The translations under genes were made by a program, and so were the position numbers. Under the pieces are notes generated by a model. It was not told where the DNA came from. It made no database searches and saw only the letters and a program-made list of their open reading frames with translations. DNA of 38,905 nucleotides from Deltaproteobacteria bacterium. Its GTDB lineage: Bacteria; Desulfobacterota; DSM-4660; Desulfatiglandales; Desulfatiglandaceae. Positions 1 through 9,031 of this stretch are shown in pieces. The stretch is from NCBI GenBank assembly GCA_019309145.1, contig JAFDGR010000009.1:1-38905 (forward strand), in the 5' to 3' direction. Positions within the stretch are counted from its first letter, which is position 1, and the number at the start of each line of letters is the position of its first letter.

Positions 1-2
1 TA

Positions 3-128
3 ATCCACGTTTGCAAGGGGCAGGTCACCTATTTTCTGAGGACAGCCATTATGTCTGACGAAAACAAATGGGAAATTTTTGAGGAAGTTGAATTTGTTCG
101 TAAATTTATAAAGCCAAGAGTTGGCTAA
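3..128 (+). CDS. Partial or short ORF, C-terminus ...MSDENKWEIFEEVEFVRKFIKPRVG*, unknown function
   Basis: Frame is open from the window edge to TAA at 126-128; an internal ATG at 51 would give a 25-aa peptide. Confidence 0.25.
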   Translation: MHVCKGQVTYFLRTAIMSDENKWEIFEEVEFVRKFIKPRVG

Positions 129-136
129 CAAATAAA

Positions 137-178
137 GGATTAGTTCCGAGTCGAGGAACGAGAGCTCGGGACTAATCC
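137..178. repeat. Foldback palindrome, 14-bp arms and 14-nt loop
   Basis: GGATTAGTTCCGAG (137-150) pairs with CTCGGGACTAATCC (165-178), with one G-T wobble. Confidence 0.8.
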
Positions 179-502
179 ATGGTTCAAGAAGCCGCGGGCA
201 ATAGGGGAAAAGGTCGATGGTTTCAGGATGGTTTTGCAGGTTGGATCAGGCGGAAAGTTTGAGGAAAATGTTTAAAAAGCGACTGTCCATCGAAAATCTG
301 GTCATTCATTGTCATTAAGATCCTGATTTAAACGACTGAAAACGGGCATTTGGACACACGGGTAGTGTGGAGCATGCCTTTGCCGCTATTGAGGCATCTC
401 TTGTGTCCCAAAAAAAGAATTCTTCTTTCACGCTTTATTTTCTATCCGGAAGATCCCCATCTGGGAGGTTTTAAAAAGGCAATAAACGTTAGGGGAAGGG
501 AA

Positions 503-709
503 CGTCCGCAAATAAGTAAATAACTTGCGATATCTGAATTCATTTTGGGCCTTTGGTCAGGCGCGTCAGAGGAACAAATCGAAAAGATGGCTCATGAAAT
601 GTCAATGGTCAGCTATCGGATAAAACCACGGCTTCGCGCTTCGCCCCAAGGCTGCCTTTGAGAGGCTCGAGTCCCGGCCACACCTGGTATCTTAAGGGGA
701 AAGGGATGG
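503..709 (+). repeat. Diverged intergenic repeat, copy A
   Basis: Shares ordered blocks with 1325-1529: AACGTCCG.AAATAA, CTTGCGAT, GGCTGCCTTT.GAG.GGCT, TCTTAAGG.GAAAGGGATG. Confidence 0.55.
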
Positions 710-777
710 TACACCCCTGATCTACCCGGTGTGTAAAAAAAAGTGAATATGCTCTTTCTCCGTTTTCAACTTGACAA

Positions 778-963
778 GTGTGCGAAAATTATTTTGGAAA
801 ACCACGTAAAAGTACGAGCAGCCACCGGGTTTACAAAACCCCATGGCGAGGTGATCCAAGAATTAATATCCAGAATCATAAAGGAAAGGCCAAGGCATAC
901 CAAGTAAAACAGGTGCTTTTGGCTCTTGAAAAGTTGGAGGTCAGCCATGGTGCTAAAAGATGA
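778..963 (+). CDS. HicA-like toxin, apparently N-terminally short
   Basis: SSHRVYKTPWRGDPRINIQNHKGKAKAYQVKQVLLALEKL resembles the C-terminal half of HicA dsRBD-like toxins (SH(H/R)..., KAKxYQVKQV). In-frame TGA at 772-774 precludes extension. Overlaps the downstream hicB. Confidence 0.55.
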   Translation: MCENYFGKPRKSTSSHRVYKTPWRGDPRINIQNHKGKAKAYQVKQVLLALEKLEVSHGAKR

Positions 964-1276
964 TCGATATACATATCGTGTAACCTGGTCTGAAGATGAT
1001 CATGAATATGTAGGGTTATGTGCGGAGTTTCCAAGCTTGAGTTGGCTGGCTCTTACTCCGGAAGCCGCGCTGAAAGGTATCCGAAAATTGGTTGCTGACG
1101 TCGTAAAGGACATGGATAATACCGGGGAAAGAGTTCCAGAGCCTATTGCTTGCAGGTCTTATAGCGGCAAGTTTATGGTCCGTGTTCCGCCGGATGTTCA
1201 TCGGAAAATTGCTATTCAGGCCGCTGAATCCGGTGTCAGCCTTAATCGGATTGCAAGCGCCAAATTAAGCCAATAA
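947..1276 (+). CDS. HicB-like antitoxin
   Basis: HicB fold pattern (YTYRVTWSEDDHEYVGLCAEFPSLSWLALTPEAALKGI) followed by a ribbon-helix-helix-like C-terminus (KFMVRVPPDVHRKIAIQAAESGVSLNRIASAKLSQ). ATG at 947 after GGAGG. Confidence 0.75.
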   Translation: MVLKDDRYTYRVTWSEDDHEYVGLCAEFPSLSWLALTPEAALKGIRKLVADVVKDMDNTGERVPEPIACRSYSGKFMVRVPPDVHRKIAIQAAESGVSLNRIASAKLSQ

Positions 1277-1324
1277 ATCCAGACACCACACAACCTGCCA
1301 GTGAACAAGACCTGGGAATAAAAA

Positions 1325-1529
1325 ACGTCCGTAAATAAATAGCTTGCGATCTCGGAGCCAATTTACCGTTCATGTTCATATGGCGTCACCAAGACAATTG
1401 GATAGGGTGGCTGAAAAAACGTTACTGGTTAGCGGCCGCGCAGCTCCCTGAGGGCTGCCTTTTGAGCGGCTTGGTTCCCGCTGACAAGGGGAGAAACTAT
1501 CACGCAACATTCTTAAGGAGAAAGGGATG
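1325..1529 (+). repeat. Diverged intergenic repeat, copy B
   Basis: Same ordered blocks as copy A, ending TCTTAAGGAGAAAGGGATG upstream of the transpeptidase gene. Confidence 0.55.
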
Positions 1530-1597
1530 CCCGGGACCTTGTCGGGACTCTCGAGAAAAAAATGGGCTTGCTGAGGCAAATGTTCCGCAGGAATGAA

Positions 1598-2080
1598 ATG
1601 AGATTCTCTCTGCTCATATGCATACTTTTGATTCCGTCCTATGCCTTTTGCATAGAAAAGGCCGATTTGGTGGTAGTGGTTAAATCAGAACACAGGCTTT
1701 ACCTGAAAAAAAGCGGGAAGACTCTCAAAGAATTCCATGTCGTTTTTGGAGCAAACCCAAAAGGTCATAAAATAATGAAAGGAGACGAACGGACACCGCA
1801 AGGGCGGTATGTGCTCGATTATAAAAACAAACATAGCGCATTTTATAAATCAATTCATATTTCCTATCCGAATCAGCAGGACAGGCAACGTGCCAAAAAA
1901 TTAGGTGTCGATCCTGGGGGCCTCATTATGATTCATGGTCAAAAAAATGGCTTGGGCCGGTTCTCGGTCATTACCCAGCGGTTTAATTGGACAGACGGTT
2001 GTATCGCCCTGACAAACACCGACATGGATGAAGTCTGGAATGCCGTGGATGTGGGCATTCCGATCGAAATCAAACCGTAA
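1598..2080 (+). CDS. YafK/YkuD-type L,D-transpeptidase, exported
   Basis: Signal peptide MRFSLLICILLIPSYAFC; MIHGQKN...FNWTDGCIALTN catalytic His/Cys motif. ORF can extend to 1562. Confidence 0.8.
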   Translation: MRFSLLICILLIPSYAFCIEKADLVVVVKSEHRLYLKKSGKTLKEFHVVFGANPKGHKIMKGDERTPQGRYVLDYKNKHSAFYKSIHISYPNQQDRQRAKKLGVDPGGLIMIHGQKNGLGRFSVITQRFNWTDGCIALTNTDMDEVWNAVDVGIPIEIKP

Positions 2081-2090
2081 GCTGCAGAAT

Positions 2091-2166
2091 AACAATCGCC
2101 ACACGCTCGTCACCACGCGCCTGTGATGCTGTAAAAAATAGAGCAGCAGGTGACGCGCTCATTGTT
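2091..2166. repeat. Imperfect long hairpin downstream of the L,D-transpeptidase
   Basis: Nested arms AACAAT/ATTGTT, CGTCACC/GGTGACG and TGCTG/CAGCA. Confidence 0.5.
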
Positions 2167-2291
2167 TCGCATTCTGAAAATACCGGGGCTGTTTTCTATC
2201 AGAAAGGACCGGCAGGCATTCGTGCGATTACGCCTTGCCGTGCGATAGGGAGACGTGAAAAACGTGCCCTTTTTGATTTTGAAGGAGAAAT

Positions 2292-3188
2292 GTGCACGCC
2301 ACCATATTCGACATACAGCGCTTTTGCCTTCACGACGGGCCGGGAATCCGGACCACCATTTTCTTTAAGGGCTGCCCCATGCGGTGTGCGTGGTGCCAGA
2401 ACCCTGAATCCCATAAAACCACCCCGGAAATCGCTTTTTACAAAGAAAAATGTGTCACCTGCTTTTCCTGCCGGAAAAGCTGCTTGCAGGATGCCATCCT
2501 GCCCGGAAATGATCGCAGAATCGATTACCGCAAATGTACCGCCTGCGGTGATTGTGTTGATGCCTGCAACAATGATGCTCTCAGGCTCGTTGGAAATCGC
2601 TGGGATGCCGGCACCCTGCTGGATGAAGTCTTGAAGGACATGGATTTTTATCAGGACTCCGGCGGCGGCATTACCCTGTCCGGGGGCGAACCAACCATGC
2701 AAAGTCCATTTCTGGCCGGCTTTTTGCCCCTCGTCAAAAACAAGGGAATCCATGTGACCCTGGAAACCTGCGGCTTGTCGCCCTGGAATGATTTAACACA
2801 GTTTTTGCCTTATCTGGATCTAATCTATTATGACCTCAAGCTGATGGACCCCGCTGCACACAGACGGTATACGGGATGCTCAAACGAAACGATCTTGAAA
2901 AATTTTGAGAAATGTGCACAATCATTCCCCCAACTTCAACCCCGGATGCCGGTCATTCCGACCATTACCGACGTGCCGGAAAACATTGCGGCCATCGCCG
3001 GCTTTTTAAAGGCAAATCACAAGGAGACAATTCACCTCCTTCCCTATCACAACCTGGGAGAGGCGAAATTACCTCGAATCGATACCGGCCTGAGGCCCAT
3101 GCACCTGGAAAACATCCCGGAAGATCATATCGACACGGTAAAAACACAGTTTGAAAGCCAGGGCATTTGTGCCATAGTGGAATTCTAG
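2292..3188 (+). CDS. Glycyl radical enzyme activase (radical SAM, PflA-like)
   Basis: CPMRCAWC (CxxxCxxC) plus two ferredoxin-like Cys clusters (CVTCFSCRKSC, CTACGDCVDAC) and GGGITLSGGEP. GTG start. Confidence 0.92.
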   Translation: MHATIFDIQRFCLHDGPGIRTTIFFKGCPMRCAWCQNPESHKTTPEIAFYKEKCVTCFSCRKSCLQDAILPGNDRRIDYRKCTACGDCVDACNNDALRLVGNRWDAGTLLDEVLKDMDFYQDSGGGITLSGGEPTMQSPFLAGFLPLVKNKGIHVTLETCGLSPWNDLTQFLPYLDLIYYDLKLMDPAAHRRYTGCSNETILKNFEKCAQSFPQLQPRMPVIPTITDVPENIAAIAGFLKANHKETIHLLPYHNLGEAKLPRIDTGLRPMHLENIPEDHIDTVKTQFESQGICAIVEF

Positions 3189-3279
3189 ATCATCTGTAAA
3201 CCGTTTAAAAAAATCTTCAACCTCTTTCGAGGCAAACTGAGCAAACCCTTCCCGGCCGCAGGTGCAGGAGAGACTCAAC

Positions 3280-5679
3280 ATGAGCACCGATAGAATAAAG
3301 CGACTCAAGCAGGCAGTGCAGACCGCCAAGCCCGGAGTGTGCACCGAACGGGCCCTCATCTGGACCCAATATTTCCGGAACCGCCGGAACCGCAGCAAAA
3401 ACATATTCATCCAGATGGCCGAGGCCCTGCGCGAGGTGCTCCTGAAGAAGAGCATTGTCATTTATCCGGACGAACTTGTGGTCGGCAATTTTTCCTCCAA
3501 GCGCGTCGGTGGGTCCATTTATCCAGAGCTGCATGGCGTGGTGGTGATGCAGGATTTATTCAACTTTTCCAGGAGACGCACCAATCCTCTGGAGATTTCG
3601 AACAAAGAAATCCTTCAACTCTTGAAAATCATTCCCTTCTGGCTCTTCCGTTTCCTTGGCATCAAGGCCCACGCATCCAAGATCCGGACGCTCCGCTTTC
3701 TTATCGACCAGCTCAATGCTCGCTATTATTTTATCAACGAAAGCGGTGGGATCGCGCACTTGGCACCGAACTACGAAAAATTACTCAAACGTGGCACCCA
3801 GGGAATCGTCGCCGAGGTCAACGCCCTCCAGGAAAAGGCCCAGGAGCGTTCCGACTCCTGGTACTTCCTTGAATCCATCAAGATTATCGCCGACGGACTT
3901 TCCGCCTTCGGACGGCGTTATGCCGCCTTGGCCAGCCGGATGGCGAAACAGGAAACTGACCCCGTCAGGAAGCAGGAGCTTTCATATATCGCCGCAGCCT
4001 GCCGAAATGTGCCCCTTAAAGGAGCGGCCACATTCCATCAGGCCCTGCAATCCCTGTTTTTTGCCCAGATTGCCATCAACCTGGAAAGCCTTGACAATGC
4101 CATCTGCCCGGGCCGCATGGACCAATACCTCTTTCCTTATTACGAAAGGGATTTAGCGTCCGGCCTCCTCACACGGAAAATGGCCAAGGAACTCGTCGCC
4201 GCCTTTTCCATCAAAATGTCGGAAATCGTACCGATTTTTTCAAAGCTTATCACCTGTTTTCATGGCGGCATGTTCAACGGCCAAGTTGTGACCGTCGGCG
4301 GCGTGGACGAAGCCGGCGCCGATGCCGTCAACGAACTGTCTTACATTTTCCTGGAAGTTATGGACGAGCTGCGCATGCGCCAGCCGAACTACCACGCCCG
4401 GCTGCACGCTGATTCTCCACGGCCCTATCTTCATAAGATTTTTGAGATTCTGGCTGCCGGAAGCAACTCTCCGGCCCTTTACAATGACGATGTTATCGTG
4501 CCGACAATGGTGAAAAACGGCTACACCATCGCCGATGCCCGCAACTATACCGCTGTGGGATGCGTGGAACCGGTCTGCCAGGGAAAAAGCTTTGCTTCCA
4601 CGGATGCCGCTTTGTTCAACATGCCGATTATGCTGGAGCTGACTCTCAATGAAGGCAGACGATTCGGCACCCGCCATAGAAGCGGCCTTAAAACCAAATC
4701 CGTTTCGCAAATGAAATCAATGGCGGATGTACGAGAGGCTTTTGAAGCCCAGTTGCGATTCGGCATTGAAAAATTACTTTCGGATCTTCAGGCTATCGAA
4801 AAAGCCAACGCCAGGTATCACCCAACACCGTTGACCAGCATGCTCCTGGACGGCTGCTTTGAAACGGCAACCTGCTCCACCCGAGGGGGTGCTGTCTACA
4901 ATTTTTCTGGAATACAATGCGTGGGGCCTGCTGATACGGGGGACTCCCTGTATGCCATTGAGCAGGCCGTGTTTCGAGAGGGGAAGCTCACCCTGCCAGA
5001 ACTTCTTGAAATCCTGAAACACAATTTTCCTGATCATACATGGCAGGCCTACCTGCGTAACCTGGGCAAGTTCGGCAATGACGATGAAAGTGCAGACCGG
5101 TATACGCAATACGTGGTTCAACTGTTCACCGATCTCCTCGCCGGCCGCAAGAATACCCGCGGCGGCTATTACACCACCGGCATTTATTCCGTAACCGCCC
5201 ATCAGTACTTCGGCCAGGTAACCGGTGCACTGCCCAGCGGAAGAGAAAAAGGTGAAAGCTTCGCTTCCGGGATCGCCCCTTCAAACGGCCTGGACCGCCT
5301 CGGCCCCACCGCCATGCTCAACTCGGTAAATCGCATCGACGTCTCCCGCTGCGCCAACGGAGTCAACCTCAATGTCAAGTTCGACGCCGCTTCCCTTCGG
5401 GGAAAAACCGGCCGCAACGCTCTGCAGAGCCTTTGCAAAACCTATTTCCGAAGGGGCGGCATGCAGGTGCAGACCAACGTCCTGGATCCTTCCATGCTCA
5501 TCGCCGCACGGCAAAACCCGGAAGCCTATCCCAACCTTCTGGTGAGAGTATCGGGCTATTCCGCCTACTTCAACGACCTTACACTGGAGATGAAAGATGA
5601 AATCATCCGGCGAACCTTTGTACAGATGGGGATGTCCGTGGAGAGAGGCGCTGAGCTCCCTGGCCTATCCAGTCCTTAA
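3280..5679 (+). CDS. Glycyl radical enzyme (PFL-like superfamily, GCVEP subtype)
   Basis: Active-site loop NYTAVGCVEPVCQGKSF (Cys codon 4561-4563) and C-terminal glycyl motif RVSGYSAYFNDLT (Gly codon 5554-5556). ATG 3280 follows AGGAGA. Confidence 0.92.
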   Translation: MSTDRIKRLKQAVQTAKPGVCTERALIWTQYFRNRRNRSKNIFIQMAEALREVLLKKSIVIYPDELVVGNFSSKRVGGSIYPELHGVVVMQDLFNFSRRRTNPLEISNKEILQLLKIIPFWLFRFLGIKAHASKIRTLRFLIDQLNARYYFINESGGIAHLAPNYEKLLKRGTQGIVAEVNALQEKAQERSDSWYFLESIKIIADGLSAFGRRYAALASRMAKQETDPVRKQELSYIAAACRNVPLKGAATFHQALQSLFFAQIAINLESLDNAICPGRMDQYLFPYYERDLASGLLTRKMAKELVAAFSIKMSEIVPIFSKLITCFHGGMFNGQVVTVGGVDEAGADAVNELSYIFLEVMDELRMRQPNYHARLHADSPRPYLHKIFEILAAGSNSPALYNDDVIVPTMVKNGYTIADARNYTAVGCVEPVCQGKSFASTDAALFNMPIMLELTLNEGRRFGTRHRSGLKTKSVSQMKSMADVREAFEAQLRFGIEKLLSDLQAIEKANARYHPTPLTSMLLDGCFETATCSTRGGAVYNFSGIQCVGPADTGDSLYAIEQAVFREGKLTLPELLEILKHNFPDHTWQAYLRNLGKFGNDDESADRYTQYVVQLFTDLLAGRKNTRGGYYTTGIYSVTAHQYFGQVTGALPSGREKGESFASGIAPSNGLDRLGPTAMLNSVNRIDVSRCANGVNLNVKFDAASLRGKTGRNALQSLCKTYFRRGGMQVQTNVLDPSMLIAARQNPEAYPNLLVRVSGYSAYFNDLTLEMKDEIIRRTFVQMGMSVERGAELPGLSSP

Positions 5680-5795
5680 ACCGGCTACAACTGAAATGAT
5701 GAGTTTTTTCAACAAACACTTCGAGCTCCCAAGGGGACTGCCCTTTGGAGTTGTCACGCACAACGAGACCACAGGCAGGACATTGGAGGTACAGG

Positions 5796-8700
5796 ATGAA
5801 AGATGAACGCAACAGCAATCAAGACCGGCCGGCTGACAAAAAATGGGCCGACGAGTTTTCAAGGAAATTGATCGAGTCGTCTCCAATAGGCATTTATATC
5901 GTACAGGGAGGGAATTTCAAACTGGTCAGCCCGGAGTTTCAGAGGATTACAGGCTATTCTGAAAAAGAGCTTTTGGGCAAAAGTTCCATGGATCTCGTTC
6001 ATCCGGAAGACAGGGAAATGGTGCGGGGAGCGGCGATTGCCATGCTGAAAAAAAATCGCCTCTCTCCTTATGAATTCAGGGCCATAGCCAAGAACGGCGA
6101 CATGAGGTGGATTCTGGAAACAGTCACCTCCCTCGAATACGAGGGTCAAGAGGCTGCCCTGGGATATTTTGTTGACATCACAAAGCGCAAGGAAAAAGAA
6201 GCCGCCGTGGCCGTGATAAAAGAGCGGCTTGCTGTTACCCTGGGCTCCATCGGAGACGGTGTGATCTCCACGGACACCGGCGGCATCATTACCTTGATGA
6301 ACAGGGCGGCGGAAGAAGTGACCGGCTGGAAGGAACAGGAGGCGATCGGCAGACCTTTGCATGAGATCTTCCACATCATCAACGAAAAGACGCGGAAGCC
6401 GTGTGTCAACCCGGTGGAGCAGGTTCTTGAGACCGGAGGGATAGTGGGTCTTGCGAACCACACTGTATTAATATCAAGGGACGGTACTGAAAAGATCCTG
6501 GCAGACAGCGGCGCACCTATCCGCGATAAGGACGGGCGAATCATTGGCGTTGTTCTGGTATTCCGCGATGTCACCAGACAGAGACAAACGGAACGTCATT
6601 TTCTGGAAAAATTAAGAGAAAGTGAGGAAAGGTACCGTGATCTCTTCGAAAACGCGGTGGATGCGATTTTCACCGTCGATATGGAAGGCAATTTCATCGA
6701 AGTCAATAAGGCATTTCTCAACGACGGCGGTTACAAGAAAGAAGAGGTTATAGGCCGTCATTTCAGCTTCATGCTTCATCCGGATGACCTGGCGATCGCA
6801 ACCGAAGCATATGAAAAAGGGCGACAAGGCGAAACCTTCAACTTCGAGACGCGTGCCAAGAGAAAGGATGGGAGCTTTGTGTGGTATTCGTTTATTAATC
6901 GCCCGATTCTCAACAACAACGGCGAAGTGGTTGCCATGCACGGCATTGCCAGGAATATTGATGAACAAAAGCGCACTGAAAAAGCCCTGCGTGAAAGTGA
7001 GGAAAAATTCCGGATCACCTTTGAGAGCGCGCCTGACTCAGTTACCATATCAAGAATAGAGGACGGGCGATATCTCTATGTAAACAACGCCTTTTGCAGC
7101 TTTACAGGATATTCAAAAGATGAAGCCATTGGAAAGACGCCCTTTGAACTTGCCCTGTATGCCAACCCGGCCGACAGAGAAAAACTCGTAAGCCGTCTTC
7201 AGGAAAATGGCATGGTTGACGGTTTTGAATTACAATTTCGGATGAAAGATGGACGTGTCCTTGATGGGCTCCTGTCGGGGAGGATTTTCAGATACGGAAA
7301 AGAGGATTGCCTGGTTGCGGTCACGAAAGATATCACTGAATTCAAAGGGACGCAGGAAGAGCTTCGCCAATCGGAAAAACGGTACAGGGACCTCTTCAAT
7401 TCAGTGTCGGACCTTATCTACACGCAGGATCTTGAAGGCCGCTTTACCAATGCAAACAGGGCCATGACCAGCATATTCGGCTATGAGCTTGACGAGTTTA
7501 TAGGACGTAAGGCAGCGGATTTCATGAAGCAGGAGCTCATGCCACTCTTTTATACCGAGTACATAGAAAGAATTAAGAAACAAGGTCACTGTGAGGGCAT
7601 CTCAGGCTATTTTACAAAAGACAGGCAGAAGATATACCTCGAGTATCGGAGCAATCTCATAAAACCGGCACAAGGAGAACCCTATATCAGCGGTATAGCA
7701 CGGGATGTGACCGAACGCGTCCTGGCTGAAAGGGAGCTCAAGAGACTCCAGAAACAGATGCTCCAGGCTCAGAAAATGGAGGCTGTTGGGACTTTGGCAG
7801 GAGGGATTGCCCATGACTTCAATAACCTCCTCCAGGCAATTCTTGGATATACGCAGATTCTTATTATGCCAAGGGATGAAAGCGATCCGGATATTGCGGA
7901 TCTTCGGCAGATAGAAAAGGCGGCCACCAGGGCCAGTGAGCTCACTCAGCAGCTTCTTACCTTCAGCCGCAAGGTGGAGAGCAAGCCGAGACCCGTGAAC
8001 CTCAATCATGAAGTGCAACAAGTAGAGAAGCTGCTCAAGAGGACAATCCCCAAGATGATCGATATAGAACTCCGCCTGGAAGAAGGCCTTGCAACGATCA
8101 ATGCCGATCCCGCCCAGTTGGAACAGTTGATGATGAACCTGGGAGTGAATGCAAGGGATGCCATGCCGGAAGGCGGGAAACTGTTTATTGAGACGCGAAA
8201 TGTATTCCTGGACGAGAGCTATTGCCGCGACCATCTGGGGGCAAGACCGGGGAAATATGCGCTCTTAAGTATTTCCGATACGGGCATTGGGATGGACAAA
8301 GATACCCTTGAACATATCTTCGACCCTTTTTTTACCACAAAGGGCGTGGGAAAAGGAACCGGCCTTGGCCTTGCCATGGTTTATGGCATTGTCAAAAGTC
8401 ACGAGGGTTATATCATGTGCTACAGTGAACCCGGACAAGGAACAACCTTTAAGATTTACCTGCCGGTGATAGAGGGAGAGACCGAAGATATGAGATTGGA
8501 GAAAAGGGAAAAACCCATACCGGAAGGAGGACATGAGACTATTCTCCTGGTGGATGACGAGGATCTTTTGCGCGGCATCGGCAAGGACATGCTTGAAAAG
8601 TTCGGATACACGGTCCTCCTCGCACACGACGGTGAGAGTGCTCTTGAGCTGTATAGTGAGAGGGCCAAAGATATTTCCCTGGTCATCCTGGACCTTATCA

Positions 8701-8900
8701 TGCCGGGCATGGGGGGGAAGCAGTGTCTCGTGGAGCTCCTGAAGATGAATCCCGGGATAAAAGTAGTGATTGCCAGCGGATATTCCATAAACGGCCATGC
8801 CAAGGATACCCTTGAGGCCGGAGCAAGGGCATTCGTGAGCAAGCCGTATGAGATGAATCAGATGCTTGGAGTTGTAAGAAAAATCATTGATGAGAAATAA
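5796..8900 (+). CDS. Hybrid sensor histidine kinase: about 5 PAS domains, HisKA, HATPase_c and a C-terminal receiver
   Basis: Five PAS-like repeats; [16 protein letters not shown]-box; DTGIGM...[16 protein letters not shown]; receiver ILLVDDE...[10 protein letters not shown]...SKPY. GGAGGTACAGG RBS before ATG 5796. Confidence 0.93.
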   Translation: MKDERNSNQDRPADKKWADEFSRKLIESSPIGIYIVQGGNFKLVSPEFQRITGYSEKELLGKSSMDLVHPEDREMVRGAAIAMLKKNRLSPYEFRAIAKNGDMRWILETVTSLEYEGQEAALGYFVDITKRKEKEAAVAVIKERLAVTLGSIGDGVISTDTGGIITLMNRAAEEVTGWKEQEAIGRPLHEIFHIINEKTRKPCVNPVEQVLETGGIVGLANHTVLISRDGTEKILADSGAPIRDKDGRIIGVVLVFRDVTRQRQTERHFLEKLRESEERYRDLFENAVDAIFTVDMEGNFIEVNKAFLNDGGYKKEEVIGRHFSFMLHPDDLAIATEAYEKGRQGETFNFETRAKRKDGSFVWYSFINRPILNNNGEVVAMHGIARNIDEQKRTEKALRESEEKFRITFESAPDSVTISRIEDGRYLYVNNAFCSFTGYSKDEAIGKTPFELALYANPADREKLVSRLQENGMVDGFELQFRMKDGRVLDGLLSGRIFRYGKEDCLVAVTKDITEFKGTQEELRQSEKRYRDLFNSVSDLIYTQDLEGRFTNANRAMTSIFGYELDEFIGRKAADFMKQELMPLFYTEYIERIKKQGHCEGISGYFTKDRQKIYLEYRSNLIKPAQGEPYISGIARDVTERVLAERELKRLQKQMLQAQKMEAVGTLAGGIAHDFNNLLQAILGYTQILIMPRDESDPDIADLRQIEKAATRASELTQQLLTFSRKVESKPRPVNLNHEVQQVEKLLKRTIPKMIDIELRLEEGLATINADPAQLEQLMMNLGVNARDAMPEGGKLFIETRNVFLDESYCRDHLGARPGKYALLSISDTGIGMDKDTLEHIFDPFFTTKGVGKGTGLGLAMVYGIVKSHEGYIMCYSEPGQGTTFKIYLPVIEGETEDMRLEKREKPIPEGGHETILLVDDEDLLRGIGKDMLEKFGYTVLLAHDGESALELYSERAKDISLVILDLIMPGMGGKQCLVELLKMNPGIKVVIASGYSINGHAKDTLEAGARAFVSKPYEMNQMLGVVRKIIDEK

Positions 8901-8961
8901 AATAAGATATTTTGAGTGGGATGATGAAAAAGATTGAACATGCCGGGGATACCCATGCAGC

Positions 8962-9001
8962 AAAATGCTACCACAACGCTCGTCGTGGTAGCATTTTCTT
9001 T
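8962..9001. terminator. Probable bidirectional intrinsic terminator between convergent genes
   Basis: Perfect 13-bp arms AAAATGCTACCAC (8962-8974) and GTGGTAGCATTTT (8985-8997), T-rich on both strands. Confidence 0.85.
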
Positions 9002-9031
9002 TTACATGCAACCTTCTTGGGTTTGCCAATA

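Noticed and set aside
503-709. Cyclic-di-GMP (GEMM) riboswitch
   Set aside because: The conserved GEMM core sequence is not recognisable in either repeat copy.
1-2200. Integron gene-cassette array (small genes separated by repeats)
   Set aside because: The repeats are ~200 nt. I could not find paired RYYYAAC/GTTRRRY core sites at the expected spacing; only a single CGTTAGGGG-like motif near 488. No integrase in the window.
8265-9029. 254-aa minus-strand ORF
   Set aside because: Antisense to the kinase HATPase/receiver region and runs through the terminator.
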